DNA from: JANRKF01 sp964519595
GTDB taxonomy: Bacteria; Pseudomonadota; Alphaproteobacteria; Rickettsiales; SXRF01
Assembly (NCBI GenBank): GCA_964519595.1
Contig: CAZFJN010000011.1
Span: 1 to 43,354 of the forward strand
DNA length: 43,354 nt
Reading direction: 5' to 3'
Each line of letters starts with the position of its first letter. Within the stretch, counting starts at the first letter, position 1. This document shows, piece by piece, positions 1 to 8,700 of this stretch. Below the pieces are notes generated by a model that did not search any database, had not been told where the DNA came from, and worked only from the letters and a program-made list of their open reading frames with translations. The position numbers were made by a program, and so were the translations under genes.

Positions 1-10
1 TATCTTGCTC

Positions 11-114
11 CAGTCCGTCTTCGCCCATGCTTCGCTCTACGAGCTACGCAGGGCTTCGCCGGACACTCGCTTTTGCAAGGCCGCGCCAAAGGCGCGGGCA
101 AAAGCGGTGGTGGG
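11..114 (-). repeat. tRNA-abutting structured repeat, copy 1
   Basis: This ~104 bp direct repeat recurs at 1731-1834, offset by 1720. The only difference I see is a 4-base block, caaa (87-90) against tttg (1807-1810), in the loop of an inner hairpin. Read on the minus strand it begins at the CCA end of tRNA-Val and holds nested inverted repeats: CGCTTTTGC pairing with GCAAAAGCG around a GC-rich CCGCGC/GCGCGG stem, then GTCCG pairing with CGGAC around GCCC/GGGC and GCTC/GAGC. It could be a co-transcribed 3' trailer structure or a mobile palindromic element that inserts at tRNA ends. I do not recognise the family. Confidence 0.85.
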
Positions 115-184
115 CGGTATTGGGTTCGAACCAACGACCTCGTCGATGTCAACGACGCGCTCTAACCAACTGAGCTAACCGCCC
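108..184 (-). tRNA. tRNA-Val (anticodon GAC), CCA encoded
   Basis: The minus strand reads GGGCGGT acceptor, D-arm GCTC/GAGC, anticodon stem CGTCG/CGACG around loop TTGACAT (anticodon GAC, valine), T-loop GGTTCGAACC, acceptor ACCGCCC, discriminator A and an encoded CCA. All four stems pair. It is 77 nt. It lies downstream of, and on the same strand as, the glycosyltransferase gene, and copy 1 of the structured repeat directly follows its CCA. Confidence 0.97.
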
Positions 185-203
185 TTTTGTGGTAATCACA
201 TTA

Positions 204-1559
204 TTACGATCTTCCTATCACTCCATTGGCCTTTGTAGCAACAGGATATTTTTTCTGATTTAAAGATAATAATTCTTCCCATTTAGCAATATAGTTTCCT
301 ACCATCACTTCTGTGCTGTATTTTTCTGTCGCTCTTGCGCGCCCTTTTTCCAAGCATTTCTGCCTCTCATCATCTGGCATCTTTAGAGAGTTTTGCCAAC
401 CTGTTACGAGGGAGTCCGCATCTTCTGCTTTAACAAGAATTCCTACTCCCTCAAGCATTTCTCTGGCCATTCCTACATTCGTTGCAACTACTGGAGTTTT
501 GCAAGCCATTGCCTCAACGATCACATTGCCAAATGCCTCAGAACGTGAGGCTAAGGTAAATACATCCAACGCTCTATAAATTTTCGCCAGCTCTTTTTTA
601 TCATCTATTTCATCAATTATATGTACAAAATCATTAGCTTTGGATTCTTGAATTTGCGCTTTTAATTGTGTGCCAAGTGGATTGCTGTAGTCTCCAACCA
701 TCACAAAATGTACATTTTGATATTCAGGTGATTCGTGCAGCTTAATTGCCGCATTAACAAACTCTTCTACGCCTTTTTGCCTATCACAGCGCGCTATTGT
801 TCCGATGATTTTTGCGTCGTCTGGAATATTATGATTTTCCCTGAAAGCTTTTTTGTCTTTTATTGCCTGATTATTCGCAGCAGGCTTAAATATTTCAGTG
901 TATACTCCATTATGTATTACGGCTACTTTGCTGCGATCAATCCCCATTTTCGCGTATTTTTCTTTAACTTCTTCAGATAAAGAAATGGCGGAGAAATTTC
1001 CTTCTTGTAGGATTTCCAACATTTCCGGGATTATTCCCCGTTCGTCATCAGGCATTTCCTCAATAGGGCGAGGATTGCTCAGGCGTAGCAGGAGATGAGT
1101 TTTATTCATACTATATTCACCAGCAAGGAATGTTGCGTAGGCATTGCCCGGTCCTGCCCAGCCCATTAGCAAATCAGGATTAATGTTATTTTCTGCTAGT
1201 TTTTCCTGAATTTCACTAACACAATCGTCTTTCTTCTTGCTGTCTTCCTTGGTGCTATCACTCGGCATATCTACCGTAATAATTTTCACGCCCTCTATTC
1301 CGGCCAGTTTACTGCTGGAAATTCCTTTCTTGCTTCCTGCTTCTTTGCTGCGACATAAATCCACTATTACCTGCGTAAAACCTTCTTCATTATGGCTATT
1401 TTGCACAATGTCGCTTAATATTCTCTCTTCGCCACTATTTGCCACGCCGCCATAAATATGCACGATGGTTTTTTTATTATTACCAAAGCCCCTCCGCCGC
1501 TGTAACAGGGCTGATGGCTTATGGCTGCTTGCCGGATCAACTCTTTTATAAGAAACCAT
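204..1559 (-). CDS. Glycosyltransferase family 4 (GT-B fold)
   Basis: This 451-aa protein should transfer a sugar from a nucleotide-sugar donor to a glycan or lipid acceptor at the cytoplasmic side of the envelope; donor and acceptor cannot be told. The C-terminal half carries the group 1 glycosyltransferase features: VIHNGV near residue 217, IGTIARCDRQKG as the linker to the donor domain, and the EX7E signature at E341 and E349 (EAFGNVIVE) followed by TPVVAT. The N-terminal acceptor domain is less typical and includes a charged Lys/Asp stretch near 100-115. No transmembrane segment is seen. It stands alone between two tRNA genes that carry matching 104 bp repeats, so it may be a passenger gene rather than part of a polysaccharide cluster. 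The ribosome binding site is weak. Confidence 0.88.
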   Translation of the reverse strand: MVSYKRVDPASSHKPSALLQRRRGFGNNKKTIVHIYGGVANSGEERILSDIVQNSHNEEGFTQVIVDLCRSKEAGSKKGISSSKLAGIEGVKIITVDMPSDSTKEDSKKKDDCVSEIQEKLAENNINPDLLMGWAGPGNAYATFLAGEYSMNKTHLLLRLSNPRPIEEMPDDERGIIPEMLEILQEGNFSAISLSEEVKEKYAKMGIDRSKVAVIHNGVYTEIFKPAANNQAIKDKKAFRENHNIPDDAKIIGTIARCDRQKGVEEFVNAAIKLHESPEYQNVHFVMVGDYSNPLGTQLKAQIQESKANDFVHIIDEIDDKKELAKIYRALDVFTLASRSEAFGNVIVEAMACKTPVVATNVGMAREMLEGVGILVKAEDADSLVTGWQNSLKMPDDERQKCLEKGRARATEKYSTEVMVGNYIAKWEELLSLNQKKYPVATKANGVIGRS

Positions 1560-1730
1560 GTTGTACCTGAATTATGGTGAGAATTATGGCAACAGGCAAC
1601 AAGCGAGATTAAAAAAACTAAACCTCAGAAACCTGCCCGATGACGAATATAAATTAATATTAATATAATTAATCTGGCTGGAAAGTAAATTAATTGCAAT
1701 GAAAAAAAATCGTAAACAGGCTCTTAGAGG

Positions 1731-1834
1731 CAGTCCGTCTTCGCCCATGCTTCGCTCTACGAGCTACGCAGGGCTTCGCCGGACACTCGCTTTTGCAAGG
1801 CCGCGCTTTGGGCGCGGGCAAAAGCGGTGGTGGG
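1731..1834 (-). repeat. tRNA-abutting structured repeat, copy 2
   Basis: This is the second copy of the 104 bp repeat at 11-114, in the same orientation and directly after the CCA of tRNA-Arg. The inner GC stem (CCGCGC/GCGCGG) is kept although the loop block has changed. Retention of the stem with a changed loop suggests the structure matters, in RNA or as a palindromic element. Confidence 0.85.
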
Positions 1835-1904
1835 ATCGGCGCGATTCGAACGCGCGGCCTATGGTTTAGGAAACCATTGCTCTATCCAGCTGAGCTACGA
1901 CCCC
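1828..1904 (-). tRNA. tRNA-Arg (anticodon CCT), CCA encoded
   Basis: The minus strand reads GGGGTCG acceptor (one G-U pair with CGATCCC), D-arm GCTC/GAGC, anticodon stem ATGGT/ACCAT around loop TTCCTAA (anticodon CCT, arginine AGG), T-arm with GTTCGAATC, discriminator A and an encoded CCA. Length is 77 nt. A ~190 bp nested palindrome begins two bases upstream of its 5' end. Confidence 0.97.
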
Positions 1905-1906
1905 TT

Positions 1907-2094
1907 AAGACCTCTTCGTTAACTCTACTTTGGCTTCAAATCTGCTTGGAATGGGCTACGTCTTAAAAATGATTCACTGGATCATTTTTAAGACTCCGCT
2001 CCTCGAAAGCATCGTGTACATTAGAGTACACGATGCTTCCTCGGTATCCATTCCTGCGCGCTTTTTTGCCAAAGCGAGTTACCGAAGAGGTCTT
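1907..2094. repeat. Nested palindromic element 1
   Basis: The outer arms at 1907-1925 and 2076-2094 are inverted copies matching at 18 of 19 positions. Inside are two perfect hairpins: 1960-1973 with 1981-1994 (14 bp stem, 7 nt loop) and 2007-2019 with 2026-2038 (13 bp stem, 6 nt loop). Further weaker complementarity (TTTGGC/GCCAAA, GGAATGG/CCATTCC) lies between the arms and hairpins, so the whole element can fold as a branched cruciform. It fills the space between tRNA-Arg and the peptidase gene. No transposase is present, so a MITE-like element is possible. Confidence 0.85.
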
Positions 2095-2132
2095 TACTAC
2101 ACTTCTAACTCACTATCCTCATGCGGTCAATC

Positions 2133-2612
2133 ATGTCCACTATATTATCAGATCAGGTTCGTATCATAGAATGCGCCAGGCGTTATGTTGGCACGCCTTT
2201 TCATCATCAGGGGCGGCTGGGTTGCAGCGCCGGGCATCGTGGCGGCGTTGATTGCCTTGGTTTGCTGATTTGTGTGGCGCGGGAATGTGGATTGCGTTCG
2301 AAAAACGGCCAGTTGCTCGCCGATTGCGACGAATTTAACTATCCGCATTATCCGGATACGCAACGGCTGCGAACGATGCTGGCGACATATTTGCATGAAT
2401 TGCCGCCAAGCGATTATCAGTCGGCGAATATCGCATTATTTGAGATAGAAGGCAGGGCGCAGCATATGGGAATAATCGCCACGCAAATCGACGCTAACAA
2501 CGCAGCAAAAACCACCATAATCCACGCCTACGCACCAGCCAGAAAGGTTGTTGAGCATCCGCTCGATGATTATTGGCAGCGTAGAATGGTTGGTTTGTTT
2601 GGAATTTTTTAG
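2133..2612 (+). CDS. NlpC/P60 family cell-wall peptidase, GTA gp14-like
   Basis: A cysteine peptidase of the phage/GTA tail type, expected to cleave peptidoglycan peptides while the tail crosses the recipient wall. Counted from the ATG at 2133, the catalytic Cys is C41 in the motif VDCLG, with His candidates H111 (QHMGI) and H131 (IIHAY), matching the Cys-His-His layout of the family. About 159 aa is the usual size for this subfamily. An in-frame ATG at 2121 is also possible; neither has a clear Shine-Dalgarno. In GTA clusters this gene directly precedes the gp15 tail gene, but here a 3.1 kb duplicated insert separates them. A 119 bp copy of its 3' end occurs at 4033-4151. Confidence 0.9.
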   Translation: MSTILSDQVRIIECARRYVGTPFHHQGRLGCSAGHRGGVDCLGLLICVARECGLRSKNGQLLADCDEFNYPHYPDTQRLRTMLATYLHELPPSDYQSANIALFEIEGRAQHMGIIATQIDANNAAKTTIIHAYAPARKVVEHPLDDYWQRRMVGLFGIF

Positions 2613-2680
2613 GAATTACGCTGCTATTAATAAAAGCTCTTTAACTCTGTTATCTAATATATTAATATACACTTAATTTT

Positions 2681-2707
2681 ACCGCGCTGAGAAGGTGGCG
2701 GCGCGGT
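2681..2707 (+). promoter_or_regulatory. Leader hairpin of ankyrin-like gene A
   Basis: ACCGCGC (2681-2687) pairs with GCGCGGT (2701-2707) around a 13 nt loop, 35 nt before the ATG of gene A. The same hairpin is present before gene B, and both substitutions in this stretch between the two copies lie in the loop. It may be a 5' leader structure; no poly-T follows directly, so it does not look like a simple terminator. Confidence 0.55.
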
Positions 2708-2742
2708 GTTGTTTGTGTAAAAATTATTAGAGTGAGACTATC

Positions 2743-3990
2743 ATGGTAAATCCGGAAGCAAATCAAGTAAATAAGTCAAATTTACGTCGCTCTAAAGAAG
2801 CTCAGGATTTGCATGAACATATTTGTAAAGCAGCTTTTATAAGTAATGAAGACGTATTTACAAATAAGTGTAAAAAATTAGAAAAATTTCTTGAAGGATT
2901 TGATGATGTTACGAGGACAAATATCATCATGGAAAAGGCTGTTGTTTCCGATAAAAATGACGGTCATACTCGTAACGCCCTGATGGATGCTCTCTATTTG
3001 CCAGTTAGCAGTGAAGAAAGCAAAAAGCTTCTAATATCCGATGATAAAAAAGCCAAAAGAGCCATCAGGCTATTTACAATCTTGTCCAATAGTATGGATA
3101 TCGGGCATTGCAAAAAATTATTATTTGACGAAGGCAGTTCCTCATTTGTAGACAAATACAACTTCACATTGGCGCTCTATTCAATTTTAGGTACAAAAAA
3201 AACTGATTTAATAGATGGTTTTTATAAAAAAATTCTTGAAGGAGTTAAGCCAGATAAACAGCAAGAATTTCTTAGACAGCAATGGACGACAATAACAAAT
3301 GCTGACTTCTCGCTATTGCATAGTGCAGTAAAAACCGGAAATTTAGAATTATATCAGGCAGTAGTTGCCAGACTTGATAAATTACCAAGAGAAACTGATG
3401 ATGAGAATAAAGCATATGCTGCCCAATGGACGACAATAACGAAGGATGGCTTCTCACTATTGCATAGTGCGGTAATTACAGGAAATTTAGAATTATATCA
3501 GGCAGTAGTTGCAAAGCTTGATGAGTTGAATAAATCAGGAATAATTACTCCTGAAACATATGCCGCCCAGTGGACGACAGTAACAAAGGATGGTTTTACA
3601 ATATTACATGACTCGATAGAAGTGTATGGTAAAAGCAGTATAAAGAGGCTCAGCGATGCTAGAGAAATGCTTGATGATATTTCTAGTCGTTTGGTAAAAT
3701 TTTTTGAGGATAAAACTGGTGACTTTAAAAAATTTTTGGAACAGAGAACTAAGGAAGATTTTCCAAGGATCCTTGGTAATTTTATAAATGCCGCATATCA
3801 AAAAAATACAGCATTTCTTGGACACGACAATAATGACGTTGGTAATATTGCTTATATGTTACGAATAGCATATGATGCGGAAGATCATAATAAGCAACGT
3901 AATAGGATGCCATTAGTTAGAAAAGACTGGCAGAGGAGGATTTTGCAATCTACCTCGTTAGAACAAGTGCCGCCTTGCCTTAAAATGTAA
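2743..3990 (+). CDS. Ankyrin-like repeat protein A (unknown function)
   Basis: A 415-aa hydrophilic protein with no signal peptide or membrane segment. Its central part has three copies of a 48-residue unit starting at W181, W229 and W277. Each runs QWTTIT, then a GFSLLH-SAV-TGNLELY stretch that resembles the ankyrin helix-turn-helix, and then in the fuller units a link ending GIITPETYAA. The N-terminal 170 residues hold possible degenerate units (RNALMDALYL) and the C-terminal ~110 residues are helical and charged. It is the first of two tandem paralogs inside the GTA tail module. Ankyrin repeats mediate protein binding, so a role as secreted effector, tail accessory protein or immunity factor is possible, but nothing here decides. 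Base use is more AT-rich than in the flanking tail genes. Confidence 0.85.
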   Translation: MVNPEANQVNKSNLRRSKEAQDLHEHICKAAFISNEDVFTNKCKKLEKFLEGFDDVTRTNIIMEKAVVSDKNDGHTRNALMDALYLPVSSEESKKLLISDDKKAKRAIRLFTILSNSMDIGHCKKLLFDEGSSSFVDKYNFTLALYSILGTKKTDLIDGFYKKILEGVKPDKQQEFLRQQWTTITNADFSLLHSAVKTGNLELYQAVVARLDKLPRETDDENKAYAAQWTTITKDGFSLLHSAVITGNLELYQAVVAKLDELNKSGIITPETYAAQWTTVTKDGFTILHDSIEVYGKSSIKRLSDAREMLDDISSRLVKFFEDKTGDFKKFLEQRTKEDFPRILGNFINAAYQKNTAFLGHDNNDVGNIAYMLRIAYDAEDHNKQRNRMPLVRKDWQRRILQSTSLEQVPPCLKM

Positions 3991-4032
3991 AGTTATAAAT
4001 ATTAGGAATCATTGTCAGCACTAATTACTCCC

Positions 4033-4151
4033 CTAATAACGCAGCAGAAAACACCATAATCCACGCCTATGCACCAGCCAGAAAGGTTGTGGAGCATCAG
4101 CTCGATGATTATTGGCAGCGTAGAATGGTTGGTTTGTTTGGAATTTTTTAG
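4033..4151 (+). pseudogene. Copied 3' end of the NlpC/P60 peptidase gene
   Basis: These 119 bases match 2494-2612, the end of the peptidase gene, with 6 substitutions and no indels, and they keep the TAG stop. There is no start and no catalytic Cys region, so it cannot make an enzyme. It marks the upstream end of the second duplicated unit and shows that the duplication began inside the peptidase gene. Confidence 0.9.
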
Positions 4152-4219
4152 GAATTACGCTGCTATTAATAAAAGCTCTTTAACTCTGTTATCTAATATA
4201 TTAATATACACTTAATTTT

Positions 4220-4246
4220 ACCGCGCTGAGAAGATGGTGGCGCGGT
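4220..4246 (+). promoter_or_regulatory. Leader hairpin of ankyrin-like gene B
   Basis: ACCGCGC (4220-4226) pairs with GCGCGGT (4240-4246). It is the exact counterpart of 2681-2707 with two loop substitutions and an unchanged stem. Confidence 0.55.
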
Positions 4247-4281
4247 GTTGTTTGTGTAAAAATTATTAGAGTGAGACTGTC

Positions 4282-5544
4282 GTGGGAAATCCGGAAGAGA
4301 ATCAAGTAAATCAGGCGATTGAACATCGTTCTGAAAATGCACAGAGATTGCATGGATTGGTTTGTAGGGCAGCAAGTGGTTTAAACGCTGATGATTTTGA
4401 TCAAGATATAGAAAAAATTAATCTTCTATTGCAACAAAATAGCAATGCTTCAGATATAATTATAGAAAGAGCTAAGGCTGTTATTAGTGATAGAAGTCAT
4501 GACCGCAACGCCCTTATGGATGCATTATATCTTTCATCTCAATATATTCAGAAGCTAAGAAATGATAAAAAACCTGATAATATAATTTTAGAGGCAGAAC
4601 AAAATGCAGAAACATTGTTTAGAGCATTGACTATTTATTTTGATATAAATCTTTTTCAGAGTAAATTGTTTAAAAAAGCAGCAGTAAAACAAGAAGAGCA
4701 ACAAAAGAAAGAGCTTGATAATCCACTAATAGACAAAAATAACATTACACTTGCTCACTATGCTGTTACAACTGGTATGGCTGGCTGGAATGGATTTAAT
4801 GATTTTTTTAATAGCATTATTCTAAATATTCCTGACTATTTTAAAAATAAACTCATTAAGGAGCAATTCACCACAATCAGCATAGGTCGTTTTTCAATAT
4901 TGCATCAGGCGATAATTACAGGGAATGAAGAATTATATGACATAGTAGCTGATAAGCTTGATGAGTTGAAGGAACGCGGAATAATCACTCCTGAAACATA
5001 CGTTGCCCAATGGACAACAATAACAGAAGCAGGATTTTCGCTATTACGTAGTGCGGTAATTACAGGAAATAAAAAATTATATGACAAAGTAGCTGCTAAG
5101 CTTGATGAGTTGAAGAAAGCAGGAATAATCACTCCTGACACATACGCTGCCCAATGGACAACAATAACAGAAGTAGGATTTTCGCTATTACATCACGTAT
5201 TGTTTTTGATAAAAGAATCTAATACAACTTATTATGGTAACCCTAAAGGAGCAAGCGATATACTTGGGGATGTTGTTTATCGTCTGGTGGAAATTTTTGA
5301 TGGTAAGCCTTATGAATTTAAAAAGTTTCTAGAACAGGAAACCAATGAAACGAAGCCAAGAAATCTTGATAATTTTATAGATGCTTTTGGTATTTTTTTT
5401 AATAATACAGACCGCACTAATCTTGCGACTCTTCTATGCATTAGAAGTGGTAAGTATACACAACAAAAATCTGGAAACTCAGAAAAATGGCAAGGCAGAT
5501 TGGCATCTGAACCGCCAAAAAATACTGATCTTCCTGATATGTAG
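4282..5544 (+). CDS. Ankyrin-like repeat protein B (paralog of A)
   Basis: A 420-aa paralog of protein A with the same layout: a related N-terminus (NPEENQVNQ against NPEANQVNK), a shared RNALMDALYL motif, and 48-residue units anchored at F196, W244 and W292. It starts with GTG at the position where gene A has ATG. The C-terminal part shares FKKFLEQ and a following NFI-A stretch with A, while the regions around residues 85-190 and the last 70 residues differ greatly. The two proteins look only about half identical by eye, in contrast with near-identical upstream DNA. No signal peptide or membrane segment is seen. Function unknown. Confidence 0.85.
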   Translation: MGNPEENQVNQAIEHRSENAQRLHGLVCRAASGLNADDFDQDIEKINLLLQQNSNASDIIIERAKAVISDRSHDRNALMDALYLSSQYIQKLRNDKKPDNIILEAEQNAETLFRALTIYFDINLFQSKLFKKAAVKQEEQQKKELDNPLIDKNNITLAHYAVTTGMAGWNGFNDFFNSIILNIPDYFKNKLIKEQFTTISIGRFSILHQAIITGNEELYDIVADKLDELKERGIITPETYVAQWTTITEAGFSLLRSAVITGNKKLYDKVAAKLDELKKAGIITPDTYAAQWTTITEVGFSLLHHVLFLIKESNTTYYGNPKGASDILGDVVYRLVEIFDGKPYEFKKFLEQETNETKPRNLDNFIDAFGIFFNNTDRTNLATLLCIRSGKYTQQKSGNSEKWQGRLASEPPKNTDLPDM

Positions 5545-5749
5545 ATCATAAATATCAGCAATCATTTACATCACGTGCTGTGATCAGTGATTTGCGCGTG
5601 TGGACTTCTTTAATTGCTTTTTGCGTTTTTCTATTGGGCATTGCCGTTTTAGACGTATTTTTCTCCTTTTTATTTCATTGCATTACATAAGTAATAATCT
5701 TTCTCTAACCCCTTAGAGCTACAGGCTCTTACAACATAACATTAATCAC

Positions 5750-8700
5750 ATGGCATCAATTATTTTGAGTACCGCCGGTAGTTCTATCGGCGCGGCTAGT
5801 GGCTTGCCTTTTGGCGGGCAGCTTGGTTCATTTGTCGGGCGCAGTATTGGCGGAATTATCGACAATAAACTGTTTGGCTCTAAAGCGAAGATACGTGGTT
5901 CGCGGCTTGCTGATCTTTCGGTTCAGGCTTCGACTTATGGCAAGATGATTCCGCTTGTTTACGGCACGGTGCGGATTGCCGGAAATATTATCTGGTCGCG
6001 TCCGATTAAGGAGGTTTTAACCAGCAATAGCGGCGGATCAGGCGGCGGCAAGGGCGGCGGCGGGCGTGCTTCTTCTACAAGCAGCAGCTATAGCTATTAC
6101 GCAACTTTTGCCATTGCCATATGCGAAGGCGCGGTTGATGAAATTCACCGGATCTGGGCGGATGCAAAGCAGCTTGATCTTTCGCAATATACGCACAGAA
6201 TTTATCTTGGCACGGAAACGCAAACCGCCGACAGCCTTATTTCTTCCTTTGAAGGGGCGGATAAAACTCCGGCCTATCGCGGCCTTGCTTATGTGGTTTT
6301 TGAGGATTTTCCGCTGGCGGATTTTGGCAATCGTCTGCCTAACTTCACTTTCGAGGTAAAGAAAAAATCTTTATATGCTGATTATAATGATCAGTTTCTT
6401 GAAGAAGAAATTGCGGCAATGGTGATTATTCCGGGCGCTGGAGAATTCGTATATGACACGGAAATAGCCAGTAAAATTTCCGGCGCAGATGTAGGCGGAA
6501 ACTGGATTCAGCAGGGCAATCAGATAAAAATAAACATGCATAATCCAACCGGCGCGGCGAATGCGTTGCTGGCTATTGATCAGCTGAAGGACACATGTCC
6601 TAATGTTGAATGGATTTCAGTGGTGGCCAGCTGGTTTGGCGATACAATGGACGCGGGAAGCTGCGTGGTCAAGCCGGGCGTTGAATTTCAAAACAGCGCG
6701 GTTATTTCGCCGACGGAATGGACTGTTGCCGGATTTAATCGTGCGACGGCGAGGCTGATTACACAAATTTCCGGCGCGCCGCAATATGGCGGAACTCCTG
6801 ATGATGCAAGCCTTGTGCGCTTTATTGATCAGTTAAAAACACGCGGTTTTAAGGTTGCTTTTTATCCGCTGATGTTTATGGACATTATCGGCAAGCCATG
6901 GCGCGGAGATTTAACTGGCAGTGCTACGGATGTTGCTTCATTCTTTACAAAAACCAATGGTTATAACGCTTTCGTCAATCACTATGCCAGCTTGCTGGTT
7001 GGCAAGATTGACGCTTTCATAATCGGCTCGGAATTAAAGGGGCTTACTAAAGTTTCCAGCTCTGCTGGCGTTTATCCGGCGGTTACGGCGCTGGTAAATC
7101 TTGCGGCGAGCGTTAAAACAACATTAGGTAGTAGCGTTAAAATTACTTACGCCGCTGACTGGTCGGAATATCACCATACAGATGGTGGCTGGTATAATCT
7201 TGATCCGCTATGGTCTTCTGCCAATATAGATGTAGTGGGAATTGACGCTTATTTTCCGCTCAGCGAGGCACAAAGCAGCATTTACGATATTGACACAATC
7301 CGCTCCGGCTGGACATCAGGCGAGGGTTATGATTTTGAATATACTGATGTAGCGCGGACTGTCCAAGCGCCGCTTTCTCCTGCTTATGCTTGGAAAAATA
7401 TCGCCTGGTTTTACAATAATCAGCATATAAATCCGAATTCCGTTGCAACCGGCTGGACTCCGGGAATGAAAAAAATATGGTTTACGGAGTTTGGTTTTCC
7501 AAGCGTTGATGTATGNNNNNNNNNNNNNNNNNNNNNNNNNNNNNNNNNNNNNNNNNNNNNNNNNNNNNNNNNNNNNNNNNNNNNNNNNNNNNNNNNNNNN
7601 NNNNNNNNNNNNNNNTGGAAAACTGGTCACTGGGTAAATGGCAAGCTGGGAATTTCCAGCCTTGCGGCGGTAGTATCAGATCTTTGCGCCAGAGCTGGGC
7701 TTGCTGCTGATGATATTGATGTAACTGATATCAACATTCCGCTGGAAGGATTTGTTATTTCCGCGCAGCAATCTATTCGTGCTTCGCTGGAATCTTTGCA
7801 GAATGCTTTTTTCTTTGATGCGGCGGAGAGTGATTATATTCTCAAATTCATACCGCGTGGCGGCAATTCAGTATCTGCAATTGATGATTCAGAGTTAATT
7901 CTGCGCGAGGAAGATAGCGGCAACAGCAGTTTCCGCATGAAACGCGCTCAAGAGGTGGAATTACCACGGCGCGTGAATATAATGTATTTAAACCGCCTTA
8001 CTTCCTACCAGCCTGCCACGCAATACGCGCAACGCGAGGTAACTGAATCAAAAGATGTAAACACCATAGATTTACCGCTGGTTCTTGCTGATCAGACAGC
8101 AAAAAATATTGCTGATATAACGCTTTATACGGCGTGGCTTTCCAGAATATCTTATCAATTCACTCTGCCGCCAAAATATTTTGCTCTTGAACCGGCTGAT
8201 GTAATTGAAGTTAATGCTGCAGGCGTCGCGCATCGTATGCGAATAATGTCAACGCGCCTTGTTTCCGGAGGAATAGCGATAGAGGCAGTTGCGGAAGATG
8301 TTTCTGCTTATGATTTTTATCAGATTCCTGGCGAAAATATTCTCAATAATGCTGATAATAATACTCTTCCTGAAACGGAAATGCTGTTGCTTGATATGCC
8401 AGCTTTGCCCGGAGATTTAGAAGCGCAATCATTCTTAAGAATAGCTGCCTGTGGACGTTCTGCTGGCTGGCAGGGCGCTGCTGTTTATCGTTCCGATGAC
8501 GGAGGTGCTAATTATTCACGAATGCTTGATGCAACAAGCGCCACTGCTATAGGAACAGTCTCGAATATTCTGGCAAATTTTACTGGCGGTAATATTTTTG
8601 ATGAAACAAGCACTATTACCGTTTTGCTGCTTGGTAATACTCAGTTGCAATCAGTAAGCGAGCTTGCTGTTTTAAACGGCGCTAATGCGGCAATGGTTGG

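Larger units (their letters stand above)
2494..4032 (+). repeat. Tandem duplication, unit 1 (1539 bp period)
   Basis: The unit contains the last 119 bp of the peptidase gene, a 130 bp leader and ankyrin-like gene A. The stop codon of the peptidase (2612 versus 4151) and the start codons of the two unknown genes (2743 versus 4282) are both offset by 1539. Within the peptidase tail I count 6 differences in 119 bases and in the leader 3 in 130, whereas the coding parts differ heavily. Confidence 0.9.
4033..5575 (+). repeat. Tandem duplication, unit 2
   Basis: Second copy of the 2494-4032 unit: peptidase gene tail, leader, and ankyrin-like gene B. The similarity persists just past the stop of gene B, where an ATAAATAT-AG-AATCATT stretch matches the sequence after gene A; the downstream limit near 5575 is approximate. 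Gene B is 15 bases longer than gene A. Confidence 0.85.

Noticed and set aside
1930..2251. Short plus-strand frames across the palindrome and the start of the peptidase gene
   Set aside because: They translate the nested palindrome and out-of-frame peptidase sequence; no coding features.
7316..7630. Minus-strand and short plus-strand frames crossing the N gap
   Set aside because: They exist only because N is read as open; the gp15-like frame explains both sides.
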